A DNA stretch of 64,000 nucleotides from Salinicola endophyticus (GTDB taxonomy: Bacteria; Pseudomonadota; Gammaproteobacteria; Pseudomonadales; Halomonadaceae): positions 335,735 to 399,734 of the forward strand of contig NZ_PZJO01000004.1 of the NCBI RefSeq assembly GCF_003206575.1. Direction: 5' to 3'. Positions 1 through 7,376 of this stretch are shown here, piece by piece. Position numbers and translations under genes: made by a program. The stretch's first letter is position 1, and the number at the start of each line of letters is the position of its first letter. The notes beneath the pieces are model-generated. The model was given only the letters and a program-made list of their open reading frames with translations, did not search any database and was not told where the DNA came from.

Positions 1-401
1 GCCCGACGGCGATCGACGCGGCCGCGAGTGGCGCCGATTACCTGATCAACGTGCTGCCGCTGACGGCGGACACCCATGATGTGCTCGATAGTGCGCTCTT
101 CGAGCGCCTCGCCAAAGGCGCCTGGCTGATACAGATCGGGCGTGGCGAGCATCTGGTCGAGCGTGATCTGCTGGCGGCGCTGGCGGAGGGCACGCTGGCC
201 GGCGCATCGCTCGATGTCTTCCGTGAAGAGCCGCTGCCCGCGGCGCACCCCTTCTGGTTGGACCCGCGGCTGCGCATCACGCCGCACATCGCCAGCGACT
301 CGCTGCCGCAGGTGGTCTCCGAACAGGTGGTCGAGACGGCACGGGCGCTGCGTGACGGCGGCGACATGGCGCTGGTCGTCGACCGCGACCGCGGCTATTG
401 A
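1..401 (+). CDS. D-2-hydroxyacid dehydrogenase, GhrA-like (C-terminal part)
   Basis: The reading frame is already open at the left edge and ends at 399-401, so only about the last 132 residues are present. These resemble the C-terminal part of glyoxylate/hydroxypyruvate reductase A, which reduces 2-oxoacids with NAD(P)H in the cytoplasm. The cofactor-domain motif IQIGRGEHLVE and the segment DVFREEPLP are visible. They are followed by TPHIAS, which carries the catalytic His of this family. The gene lies 37 bp upstream of a class II aldolase on the same strand, so the two may be co-transcribed. The substrate cannot be read from this fragment. Confidence 0.85.
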   Translation, partial: PTAIDAAASGADYLINVLPLTADTHDVLDSALFERLAKGAWLIQIGRGEHLVERDLLAALAEGTLAGASLDVFREEPLPAAHPFWLDPRLRITPHIASDSLPQVVSEQVVETARALRDGGDMALVVDRDRGY

Positions 402-438
402 CGCCAGCTCTCCCACCCCATTCATCACAGGGCTCTGC

Positions 439-1203
439 ATGAACGCAACCGTCGACACCGTCGCGACCATGAGCGACGCCGAACGTCAGGCACGCATCGA
501 GCTGGCGGCCTGCTATCGCCTGGCCGCCCACTACCGCATGACGGATCTGATCTACACCCACATCACTGCGCGCGTCCCCGGTGAGCCAGGGCACTTCCTG
601 ATCAACCCCTACGGCTGGCGCTGGGAGGAGATCACCGCCTCGTCACTGGTCAAGATCGATGTCGATGGCAACCGGGTCGACGACAGCCGCGCACGGGTCA
701 ATCCCGCCGGGTTCACAATTCACTCGGCGATCCATGCTGCCAGCCATGACGCCGCCTGGGTGATGCATACCCATACCCGCGCCGGTGTCGCCGTCTCCTC
801 GCTCGAGGAGGGGCTGCTGCCGCTCAATCAGATTGCCCTGCAGTTCCATGGCCGCCTCTCCTATCACGACTACGAAGGCATCGCCCTGGATCTCGACGAA
901 CGTGAGCGCCTCGTCGCCAGCCTGGGCAGTAACCCCGCGCTGATACTGCGCAATCATGGCCTGCTGACCACCGGCGCGAGTGCCGCCGAGATGTTCAACA
1001 ACATGTTCTATCTCGAACGTGCCTGTGACATTCAGGTGGCGACCCTGAGCATGGGGTGCACGCCGGCGCCGGTGCCGGAGGCGCTCGCGCGCCATGTGGC
1101 GGCACAGTACACCCGGACGATCCACGAGGAGGGCGATCTGGGGCTGGAGTGGGAGGCGCACCTGCGCACTCTGGAGGCGCTGGACCCCGGCTACAAGGCG
1201 TAG
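439..1203 (+). CDS. Class II aldolase/adducin family protein
   Basis: This 254-residue protein belongs to the class II aldolase/adducin superfamily of zinc-dependent enzymes that cleave or epimerise phosphorylated sugars and related hydroxy-oxo acids. The zinc-site signature is seen as MHTHTRAGVAVSS near residue 113, and a later His lies in ILRNHGLLTTG near residue 174. The frame is open upstream to 142, but the ATG at 439 gives the usual family length and sits after the preceding stop at 401. The specific substrate is unknown. Members this close to a hydroxyacid dehydrogenase often act on short sugar acids, but that is inference. Confidence 0.85.
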   Translation: MNATVDTVATMSDAERQARIELAACYRLAAHYRMTDLIYTHITARVPGEPGHFLINPYGWRWEEITASSLVKIDVDGNRVDDSRARVNPAGFTIHSAIHAASHDAAWVMHTHTRAGVAVSSLEEGLLPLNQIALQFHGRLSYHDYEGIALDLDERERLVASLGSNPALILRNHGLLTTGASAAEMFNNMFYLERACDIQVATLSMGCTPAPVPEALARHVAAQYTRTIHEEGDLGLEWEAHLRTLEALDPGYKA

Positions 1204-1241
1204 CGCCCGGCGCGCTGGAGGCGTACGCCTCGCCGACGCGC

Positions 1242-1491
1242 CTTAGGGAAGCGCTGAATCAATCGCCGAACGAGATGAAGGGCAAGGCGCACGGAACGCA
1301 GACTCGAAGCAACGCGTAGAGAACGCCCGTAGGGCGGCCCGGCAGGGCAAGTTGCCGAAGGCAACGCGTCACGCGAGACATCACAGGGGGTTAGGCGAGT
1401 CTTCGACCGGGCTGGCGCCCCAGTACCGCGCAACATAGTCATGCGCTGGGGACGCCGAGTCCGTGCAGGCATTTATACAGTGATTCCTTAG
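1242..1491. repeat. MITE-like element with imperfect terminal inverted repeats
   Basis: The intergenic stretch between the aldolase and the permease is bounded by imperfect inverted repeats of about 24-26 bp. The left end reads CTTAGGGAAGCGCTGAATCA from 1242. The reverse complement of the right end reads CTAAGGAATCACTGTATAAA from 1491 inward. No transposase fits inside the roughly 250 bp, so a non-autonomous element or an IS remnant is likely. The right end overlaps the TAA stop codon (1488-1490) of the minus-strand permease. Confidence 0.55.
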
Positions 1492-2318
1492 CGTTCGGTG
1501 GGGACGCGATTTTCCACCCAGCGCAGGGTCAGGATCAGCACGGCACTGAGGCAGAGATAGACGGCCACCAGAAACAGCAGCGGCTCGTAGGTGAGATAGG
1601 TCGCCTGGCGCACCTGGGTGATGACGGCGTAGAGATCGGTGACGGCGATCGTGGCGACCAGTGGCGTCGACTTGAGCTGCAGAATGATCTCGCCGGTCAG
1701 GGTCGGCAGCGCGCGATGGACCGCGCGCGGGAACCAGATACGACGAAATATCTGCCAGCGGGACATGCCGAACGCCTCGGCGGCTTCCAGCTCGCCGCGT
1801 GGGACGCCGGCGAAGGCGCCGCGCATCACCTCGCCCTCGTAGGCGGCGAAGGAGAGGGTCAGCGCGACGAAACCGTAGGGCCAGGCCTGGCGCAGATAGT
1901 CCCACGCCCAGCTGCCGCGAATCTCCGGGAACTGGGCGAAGACGGCACCGAGGCCGTAATAGAACAGCCACATCTGCAGCAGCAGCGGGGTGCCGCGAAT
2001 GATGGTGCAGAAGCCCGTCGCCAGCCAGCGAAACGGCCAGGCGCCGCCGACCTGGACCAGCCCGAGCGGCAGCGCGATCAGAAAACCGAAGAAGACGCTC
2101 GAGACCAGCATCGCCAGGGTCATCATCAGCCCCTCGCCGAGCTTGGGCAGATAGCCTGGCAGCCACGCCCAATCCATCAGCCGAATGATGAGGACGAGCC
2201 CGACGAGGGCCACCAGCAGCATCACGATGCGATGTGGCTGTGCCAGCACCGCAGAGAGGCGAATCGGGCCGAGCGCCGGACGACGGCCGGGGGAGGAGAG
2301 GGTATCGAGTTCGGCCAC
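1488..2318 (-). CDS. Amino acid ABC transporter permease, HisM-like
   Basis: This is a 276-residue inner-membrane permease of the polar amino acid uptake family (HisM/GlnP/ArtM type). It shows several hydrophobic segments. The cytoplasmic EAA loop that docks on the ATPase is at residues 176-199 (GELEAAEAFGMSRWQ, then I and P at the expected distance). About 40 extra N-terminal residues precede the conserved core. It starts 9 bp after the stop of the HisQ-like permease, so the two form the usual heterodimer. The stop codon falls within the inverted-repeat end of an adjacent MITE-like element, so the C-terminus may have been trimmed by insertion. Confidence 0.92.
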   Translation of the reverse strand: MAELDTLSSPGRRPALGPIRLSAVLAQPHRIVMLLVALVGLVLIIRLMDWAWLPGYLPKLGEGLMMTLAMLVSSVFFGFLIALPLGLVQVGGAWPFRWLATGFCTIIRGTPLLLQMWLFYYGLGAVFAQFPEIRGSWAWDYLRQAWPYGFVALTLSFAAYEGEVMRGAFAGVPRGELEAAEAFGMSRWQIFRRIWFPRAVHRALPTLTGEIILQLKSTPLVATIAVTDLYAVITQVRQATYLTYEPLLFLVAVYLCLSAVLILTLRWVENRVPTER

Positions 2319-2327
2319 GGGGTCTCC

Positions 2328-3053
2328 TCAGGCTTGACGGGCGGAGACCAGGCCCCGACGGGCCCGACGTTCCACACGCTTGAAAATGACGTTAGAGATC
2401 AGGGTGAGCGCCAGATAGAGCGCCCCCGCCGTCAGGAAGAACAGCAGATAGGCGCGGGTCGCCCCGGCCGCCTGGCGGGCGGCGAGGGTCAGCTCGCTGA
2501 AGCCGATCACGGCCAGCAGCGCGGTGTCCTTGGTCGCGATCATCCACAGATTGGCCATGCCCGGCAGTGCGTGGGGCAGCATCGCCGGCAGGGTGACCCG
2601 GCGCATCACCAGCGCCCCCGGCATGCCGAAAGCCCGCGCCGCCTCGATCTGGCCGAACGGCACGGCACGGATGGCGCCCCGGAACACCTCGGTGGCATAG
2701 GCGCCCTGGACCAGCCCGATGACCATGATGCCGGCGGTCAGACCGTCGATGTCGACGCGGCCGAAGCCGAGGGCAGCGGAGGCGCGACTGAGCAGGTCCG
2801 TGCCCACATAGTAGAAGAGCAGGATCAGCACCAGCTCCGGGACGGCCCGGATCACCATGGTGTAGACCTCGAGCAGATCGCGCACGACCTTGCCGCCGTA
2901 GAGTTTACCGGCGGCACCCAGGATGCCGATCACCACGCCGAGAAAGTAGCCGCCGGCGGCCAGCTGGAGCGAGTGCCAGAAACCGACCAGCAGCACGCGT
3001 CCCCACCCGGGGGGATCGTAGGCGAGCAGGCTGAAGTCGAACACGGTCGTCAT
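2328..3053 (-). CDS. Amino acid ABC transporter permease, HisQ-like
   Basis: This 241-residue integral membrane protein is the partner permease of the polar amino acid ABC importer. It has the EAA-loop motif GQIEAARAFGMPGALVMRR with the trailing TLP, and about five membrane segments. It is expected to pair with the HisM-like subunit downstream and with the HisP-like ATPase at 4428-5252. Its start is preceded on the coding strand by unusual noncoding DNA: tandem 15-16-bp repeats, a long hairpin and a MITE-like element separate it from the binding-protein gene. Confidence 0.92.
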   Translation of the reverse strand: MTTVFDFSLLAYDPPGWGRVLLVGFWHSLQLAAGGYFLGVVIGILGAAGKLYGGKVVRDLLEVYTMVIRAVPELVLILLFYYVGTDLLSRASAALGFGRVDIDGLTAGIMVIGLVQGAYATEVFRGAIRAVPFGQIEAARAFGMPGALVMRRVTLPAMLPHALPGMANLWMIATKDTALLAVIGFSELTLAARQAAGATRAYLLFFLTAGALYLALTLISNVIFKRVERRARRGLVSARQA

Positions 3054-3068
3054 GGGATGACACCTTTT

Positions 3069-3140
3069 TTGACCAGAGCGAGTTTTGACCAGAGCAAGTT
3101 TTGACCAGAGCGAGTTTGACCAGGGCTGGTTTGATCAGCG
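3069..3140. repeat. Tandem 15-16-bp repeats
   Basis: Four full copies and one partial copy are present of a unit close to TTGACCAGAGCGAGTT. The copies start at 3069, 3085, 3101, 3116 and 3131. The first two are 16 bp and the next two 15 bp; the later copies are more diverged. The array ends 16 bp before the start codon of the HisQ-like permease on the minus strand, so it lies in that gene's leader. Confidence 0.85.
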
Positions 3141-3146
3141 CCTAGC

Positions 3147-3185
3147 GCCGGGCCACCGTTGTCTTGGGGGAGACGGTGGCCCGGC
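3147..3185. promoter_or_regulatory. Long perfect stem-loop between binding-protein and permease genes
   Basis: GCCGGGCCACCG at 3147-3158 is exactly complementary to CGGTGGCCCGGC at 3174-3185, giving a 12-bp GC-rich stem with a 15-nt loop. No T-run follows on the minus strand, so it is not a classic terminator. It could attenuate read-through or protect the upstream binding-protein mRNA from 3' decay. Confidence 0.6.
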
Positions 3186-3210
3186 AGCGGAGCGGCGACT
3201 CGGGCTGTGT

Positions 3211-3371
3211 CTGAAAAGTCGACGAGCGCAGGCCAGGCAAGAATCGGCGAAGTGCGGGGTTCATGCGATGTCAATGAGCCTGTGACTCGCTCCGCTCGCC
3301 CTTCGGGCGTTCTGAACGTTGTTCAGTGAGCCGATTTGTCATGCGGTATGGGCAAGCGCCGGACTTTTCAG
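3211..3371. repeat. 161-bp MITE-like element with 10-bp perfect inverted ends
   Basis: CTGAAAAGTC at 3211-3220 and its exact complement GACTTTTCAG at 3362-3371 bound a 161-bp noncoding segment. The right end lies 7 bp beyond the stop codon of the binding protein. A related end sequence (GAAAAGTC, AGCGAGCGAAGGCCAG, GCAAGAATCGACG) occurs near 17592-17650, so this is a dispersed family. No coding capacity is seen. Confidence 0.6.
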
Positions 3372-3378
3372 GCATGGC

Positions 3379-4161
3379 CTAGTCGCCGTAGATGCTGAGA
3401 TCGCCGAAGTAGGGCTTGGAGATCTTCTGATAGGTGCCGTCTGCGAGGATATCGGAGATCGCTGCGTTCACCCGCGACAGCAGTTCGGTGTCCTCTTTAC
3501 GCAGGCCGACGCCGACACCACGGCCAAGCACGGCGGGATCGGCGGCGACGTTGCCACGGAATTCGCAGCACGCCTGACCGAGGTCGGAGTCGATGAACGG
3601 CTGCATCGCCAGGGTGTCGCCGACCACGGCGTCGATGCGCCCGGCACTCAGGTCCTGAAGCTCCTCGTCGAGCGTCTGGTAGACCTTGATGTCGGCGGCG
3701 CTGTGGGAGAAGTACTTGTAGGCGTAGCTCTCCTGGATCGAGCCGGACTGGACCCCGAGGTAGGCACCCTTGACCCCCTCCGGCGTGGGCTGCACGTCGC
3801 TACCCTTGGCGGCGAGGAGGCCAGTCGGGGTGTCGTAGTACTTCTGCGAGAAGGCGATCTGCTTGGCGCGCTCCGGGGTGATGCCCATCGAGCCGATGAT
3901 CATGTCGATCTTGCCGGTCTTGAGCGCCGGGATGATGCCGCCCCAGGCCAGGGGCACGATCTCGCACGTGGCGTCGAGACGCTGGCACAGCGCATGGGTG
4001 AAGTCGATTTCCCAGCCGGACCACTCGCCGGAGGCATCGGGGCTGTAGAACGGGGGGTAGGGCTCGGCGGAAATGCCGACCCTGTAGTCGTCGTCGGCCG
4101 TGGCGGAAAGCGTGAACACGGTGAGCAGAGCAAAGGCGCTGCCGGCTAGGAGTCGTTTCAT
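3379..4161 (-). CDS. Amino acid ABC transporter substrate-binding protein
   Basis: This 260-residue periplasmic binding protein is of the SBP family 3 type (HisJ/ArgT-like). It has a signal peptide (MKRLLAGSAFALLTVFTLSATA) and then a mature domain beginning DDDYRVGISAEPYPPF. Further family signatures are WSGWEIDFTHALC, the central GKIDMIIGSMGITPERAKQI and the second-lobe motif GRIDAVVGD. A GAGGGA ribosome site precedes the ATG. It should deliver a polar amino acid or related cation to the HisQ/HisM-like pair. The ligand is not evident. The flanking aminotransferase, flavoprotein and homocysteine methyltransferase suggest a methylated or sulfur-containing amino-acid-like compound. Confidence 0.92.
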   Translation of the reverse strand: MKRLLAGSAFALLTVFTLSATADDDYRVGISAEPYPPFYSPDASGEWSGWEIDFTHALCQRLDATCEIVPLAWGGIIPALKTGKIDMIIGSMGITPERAKQIAFSQKYYDTPTGLLAAKGSDVQPTPEGVKGAYLGVQSGSIQESYAYKYFSHSAADIKVYQTLDEELQDLSAGRIDAVVGDTLAMQPFIDSDLGQACCEFRGNVAADPAVLGRGVGVGLRKEDTELLSRVNAAISDILADGTYQKISKPYFGDLSIYGD

Positions 4162-4244
4162 CGGGTCAGTCCCTCGTCGAAAGGCTTGTTTTCAAAGTGC
4201 GATTTTTTTCAAAGTGCGAAATGGTAACGGAAACGCAGGGCGGT

Positions 4245-4345
4245 GGCGCGCCGGGGCTGACATCGGGACTGGCGTCGGCGGGATAGGGCTTCGCCGAGAG
4301 GCCGATCCTGTCGTCCACGGCGGCAGCCGCAAGGGCAGCTTCCGC
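4245..4345 (-). pseudogene. Decayed N-terminal fragment of a binding-protein paralog
   Basis: A short minus-strand stretch translates to VDDRIGLSAKPYPADASPD, which mirrors the mature start of the adjacent binding protein (DDDYRVGISAEPYPPFYSPD). Nucleotide similarity over this segment is also visible by eye. No SBP core follows and the surrounding frame reads as noise, so this is best seen as a remnant of a duplicated binding-protein gene between the ATPase and the intact copy. Confidence 0.5.
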
Positions 4346-4427
4346 ACCGGGCGTGAGCATGGCAGTGCCTGGGCACGTCGCGCGCGGGGAGAGGCCGCAC
4401 GGCTGGCGTCGAAGTTGGATCGTGTCG

Positions 4428-5252
4428 TCACGCAACGGATCTTATGAACTGTTTTAGGTTTTCCGATTGCGGTGACTCGAAAATCTGTGCCGGACTTCCC
4501 TGCTCCTCGATGATGCCATCGCGCAGGAACACCACATGCGTGGCGACGTCGCGAGCAAACGCCATTTCATGCGTGACCAGCAGCATGGTGCGGTGCTCGG
4601 CAGCCAGGTCGCGGATCACGGACAGGACTTCGCCCACCAGCTCCGGGTCGAGCGCCGACGTCGGCTCATCGAACAGCATGGCCAGGGGGTCGACGGCCAG
4701 CACGCGGGCGATGGCCGCGCGCTGCTGCTGGCCGCCGGAGAGAAAACTGGGGTAGACGTCCAGTTTGTCACCCAGCCCGACCCGTTCGAGCAGTGTTCGG
4801 GCGCGCGCGATGGCGGCTTCCCGCGGCATCTTCAGGACATGGATGGGCACTTCGATGACGTTCCCGAGCACCGTGCGGTGCGGCCACAGGTTGAAGCTCT
4901 GGAAGACCATGCCGAGGTGGGCACGAATACGCTGGATCTGGCGGCGATCGACGGGTACCAGAGCGCCATCCTTGTCCGGTCGCAGCTGGTAGGGTTCGCC
5001 CTGGATGGCGATCTCGCCGGCGGAGGGCTTCTCGAGCAGATTGATGCAGCGCAGCAGGGTCGATTTGCCCGAGCCCGAGCCGCCGATGATGGCGACGATA
5101 TCGCCCTGTCGCGCGGTCAAGGAGATGCCCTTGAGCACCTCGACGCCGCTGAACGACTTGCGCAGAGCGCGAATCTCGACCGCCGGCGCGGTGGCTGACG
5201 GCGCGGTGCCATCAGGTTGCGTGACATCGCCTGTCACAGCTTGTTGTTGCAT
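4428..5252 (-). CDS. Amino acid ABC transporter ATP-binding protein, HisP/GlnQ-like
   Basis: This 274-residue ATPase energises the polar amino acid importer. The Walker A motif GGSGSGKST is at residues 57-65, the ABC signature LSGGQQQR at 171-178, Walker B LAMLFDEP at 190-197, and the switch His in LLVTHEMAFARDVA. The first 25 residues are a low-complexity extension before the family core at VEIRALRKSFSGVEVLKG. It is the promoter-proximal gene of the minus-strand operon and is divergent from a TetR-family regulator. A palindrome in the shared 244-bp region probably controls both. Confidence 0.93.
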   Translation of the reverse strand: MQQQAVTGDVTQPDGTAPSATAPAVEIRALRKSFSGVEVLKGISLTARQGDIVAIIGGSGSGKSTLLRCINLLEKPSAGEIAIQGEPYQLRPDKDGALVPVDRRQIQRIRAHLGMVFQSFNLWPHRTVLGNVIEVPIHVLKMPREAAIARARTLLERVGLGDKLDVYPSFLSGGQQQRAAIARVLAVDPLAMLFDEPTSALDPELVGEVLSVIRDLAAEHRTMLLVTHEMAFARDVATHVVFLRDGIIEEQGSPAQIFESPQSENLKQFIRSVA

Positions 5253-5342
5253 AGGATTTCCCCTGTTTGCGGCCTGCCGGATCCTGGAAATGCCTGCGAT
5301 TCAGGCGTCGGCGCGCGATAGGTGGGCTCTTGCAATCTCACT

Positions 5343-5366
5343 GTTGTTATACGACAGTATAACAAC
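5343..5366. promoter_or_regulatory. Perfect palindrome, probable operator of the TetR regulator
   Basis: GTTGTTATAC (5343-5352) and GTATAACAAC (5357-5366) are exact inverted repeats separated by GACA, giving a 24-bp AT-rich palindrome in otherwise GC-rich DNA. It lies midway between the divergent ABC transporter and TetR-family genes, where a TetR dimer would bind. Assignment to that regulator is by position. Confidence 0.7.
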
Positions 5367-5496
5367 CATCCCAAGAAGCAAAGGCCGGATGCCACTGGCC
5401 CGCCGCGAGCCGGCCTGCATCAAGGCTGTATCGGCCGGAGCGCGCCTTCGGCGCAGGGTGGAAACCCACATCGTGTCACGGAGAGCCACGTCATCC

Positions 5497-6171
5497 ATGA
5501 GCCGCAAGACGTTCCAGCGCCTGTCTCTCGACGAGCGACGTCGCAGCATGCTCGAGGCGACGCTGGAGTGCATCGCACAGCACGGCCTGGACGGTGCGAC
5601 GGCACGACGGATAGCGGAAAGGGCCAACGTGACGGCAGGTCTCATCAGGCACTATTTCGGCTCGAAGGAGGACATGGTACTCGCTGCCTACGGCTATCTG
5701 GTAGGCCAGTTGACCATGCAGGCCGCCCAGGCCTCGGGACAGGACGCCACCCACCCCGAGCGGCGTCTGGCCCGGTTCATCATCGCCAATGTCACACCGC
5801 CCAATCTGTCGGACCGCAACGTATCGCTCTGGGCCACCTTCATTGGCCGGATCCGCGCGCTGCCGAGTTATGCCGACATCCATCGCGAGAGCTATCGTGA
5901 CTTCCTCGATCTGCTCGAGACGATGATCCACGCGGTCATGGCGGCGAGACAGCGGCCCGTCTCCGCGGAAGCTTGCCAGGATCAGGCGGTGGCGCTCAAC
6001 GGTCTCATCGACGGCCTCTGGCTGGAGGGCTCTCTCGATCATGGGCTCTACGCGGCCGATCGACTGCCCCGCATCGCACTGACCGCGGCCGCGGGTATCC
6101 TCTCGTTGCCGGCCGACGCGCTGTCGATCCATCTGGAGCCCCACGCCGACACCCCACCCGACAGGAACTGA
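5497..6171 (+). CDS. TetR family transcriptional regulator, BetI-like
   Basis: This 224-residue regulator has an N-terminal TetR helix-turn-helix (about residues 14-60; GATARRIAERANVTAGLIRHYFGSKEDMV). The C-terminal region resembles the BetI type, with PNLSDRNVSLWATFIGRIRAL. The frame is open far upstream, but the ATG at 5497 starts just before the HTH as in the family, after a GGAGAG-like ribosome site. It is divergent from the ABC transporter and lies 5 bp upstream of an aminotransferase gene. It probably represses both arms through the palindrome at 5343-5366 and responds to the imported substrate; the effector is unknown. Confidence 0.9.
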   Translation: MSRKTFQRLSLDERRRSMLEATLECIAQHGLDGATARRIAERANVTAGLIRHYFGSKEDMVLAAYGYLVGQLTMQAAQASGQDATHPERRLARFIIANVTPPNLSDRNVSLWATFIGRIRALPSYADIHRESYRDFLDLLETMIHAVMAARQRPVSAEACQDQAVALNGLIDGLWLEGSLDHGLYAADRLPRIALTAAAGILSLPADALSIHLEPHADTPPDRN

Positions 6172-6176
6172 TTTTC

Positions 6177-7376
6177 ATGCGTTATGCTGCGATTACCGAC
6201 CGTCTTCGAGGGATCGGTGGTGACAAATGGAGACTTCACAACGAGTCGCGGCAGCGTATCGCTGCCGGTGAGGAGATCATCGAGCTGACTATCGGTGAGC
6301 CCGACATCACCACCGATCCTGCCCTCGTCGAGTGCTGTGTCGAGGCATTGCGCGCAGGGCGCACGCGCTACTCCAACGGCCGTGGGGAGCAGGGGCTCGT
6401 GGCGGCGCTGATCGATCACTATGCCCCCCGGCTGCCCGATATCGGCGAGGAGAACGTGCTCTGCTTTCCCGGTACGCAGACGGCGCTGTTTGCGGTGATC
6501 CTGGCCCTGGCGGGGGAGGGCGAAGGCGTGTTGACCGGCAACCCCTTCTACGCCACCTACGAGGGCGTGATTCGCGCCGCCGGGGCCTCGCTGCAGTCGG
6601 TCCCCCTGCATATCGAACATGGCTTCGTGATGCAGCCGCAAGACCTGCGGGCGGCGATCACGCCGGCGAGCCGGGTGCTGCTGCTCAATACCCCGCACAA
6701 CCCGACCGGTGCGGTGCTGGATCGCGCGACGATCGAAGCGCTCGGCCAACTCTGTATCGAGCACGATCTGTGGATCGTGTGTGACGAGGTGTACGAGGCA
6801 CTGATCTTCGAGGGCGAGTTCGTCTCGCCGCTGGAGATCGCCGCGTTGCGCGAGCGCACCGTGGCGGTCTCTTCGATCTCCAAGAGTCACGCCGCCACCG
6901 GGTTCCGCAGCGGCTGGTCGATCGGCCCGGTCGCGTTCTCCCGGCGTCTGCTGCCGCTGTCGGAAACCATGCTGTTCGGCAACCAGCCGTTCATCGCCGA
7001 TATGACCGAAGCGGCGTTGCGCGGTGATTTCGACACCGCGGAACGCCTGCGCGAAGCCCTCGGCCGTCGCGCGCGTCGCGTCACCGCGGCGATTGCCGAA
7101 TGGCCCCTGCTGTCCGCCAGCCTGCCGCAGGGGGGCATGTTCCTGATGATCGATGTCTCGCGTACCGGGCTCGATGGTGAAGCCTTTGCCGAGCAGTTGC
7201 TGGCACGGTACGGCGTCGCCGTGATGCCGGGCGCGTCCTTCGGGGAGAGCGCCACGGATCTGATTCGCGTGGCGCTCACGGTGCCCGATGAGGTGCTGAT
7301 GGAGGCCGTCACGCGCATCGGGCGGCTATGCGAAGCGCTCGATCACGACGCCCGGATGCCGGGAGACAGGGTATGA
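6177..7376 (+). CDS. PLP-dependent class I/II aminotransferase
   Basis: This 399-residue fold-type I aminotransferase should transfer an amino group from an amino acid to a 2-oxo acid in the cytoplasm. The PLP Lys is K236 in SSISKSHAATGFRSGW. Asn175 in NTPHNPTG, Asp203 and Tyr206 in CDEVYEALIF, and the glycine-rich RYSNGRGEQGL region are all present. The ATG at 6177 follows the TetR stop by 5 bp, and its stop overlaps the next start as ATGA, so it is in an operon with the FAD oxidoreductase. The context suggests a degradative role on the compound brought in by the ABC transporter. Confidence 0.92.
   Translation: MRYAAITDRLRGIGGDKWRLHNESRQRIAAGEEIIELTIGEPDITTDPALVECCVEALRAGRTRYSNGRGEQGLVAALIDHYAPRLPDIGEENVLCFPGTQTALFAVILALAGEGEGVLTGNPFYATYEGVIRAAGASLQSVPLHIEHGFVMQPQDLRAAITPASRVLLLNTPHNPTGAVLDRATIEALGQLCIEHDLWIVCDEVYEALIFEGEFVSPLEIAALRERTVAVSSISKSHAATGFRSGWSIGPVAFSRRLLPLSETMLFGNQPFIADMTEAALRGDFDTAERLREALGRRARRVTAAIAEWPLLSASLPQGGMFLMIDVSRTGLDGEAFAEQLLARYGVAVMPGASFGESATDLIRVALTVPDEVLMEAVTRIGRLCEALDHDARMPGDRV

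Larger units (their letters stand above)
3054..3378. other. 325-bp noncoding spacer inside the transporter operon
   Basis: No gene is supported here. In transcription order on the minus strand the spacer holds a 161-bp inverted-repeat-bounded element (3211-3371), a 12-bp perfect stem-loop (3147-3185) and a run of tandem 15-16-bp repeats (3069-3140). The HisQ-like start codon follows. The spacer separates the binding-protein gene from the permease genes, a place where binding-protein operons often carry RNA structures that lower downstream expression. Confidence 0.7.

Noticed and set aside
1716-3104. Long open frame (about 460 codons) on the plus strand opposite the two ABC permease genes
   Set aside because: It is antisense to two clear permeases, its translation is Gln/His/Arg/Gly-rich without domains, and such shadows are expected in GC-rich DNA.
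4166-4435. Possible 89-residue gene between the ATPase and the binding protein
   Set aside because: Only a short stretch resembles a binding-protein N-terminus and the rest is noise, so it is described as a decayed fragment and not a gene.
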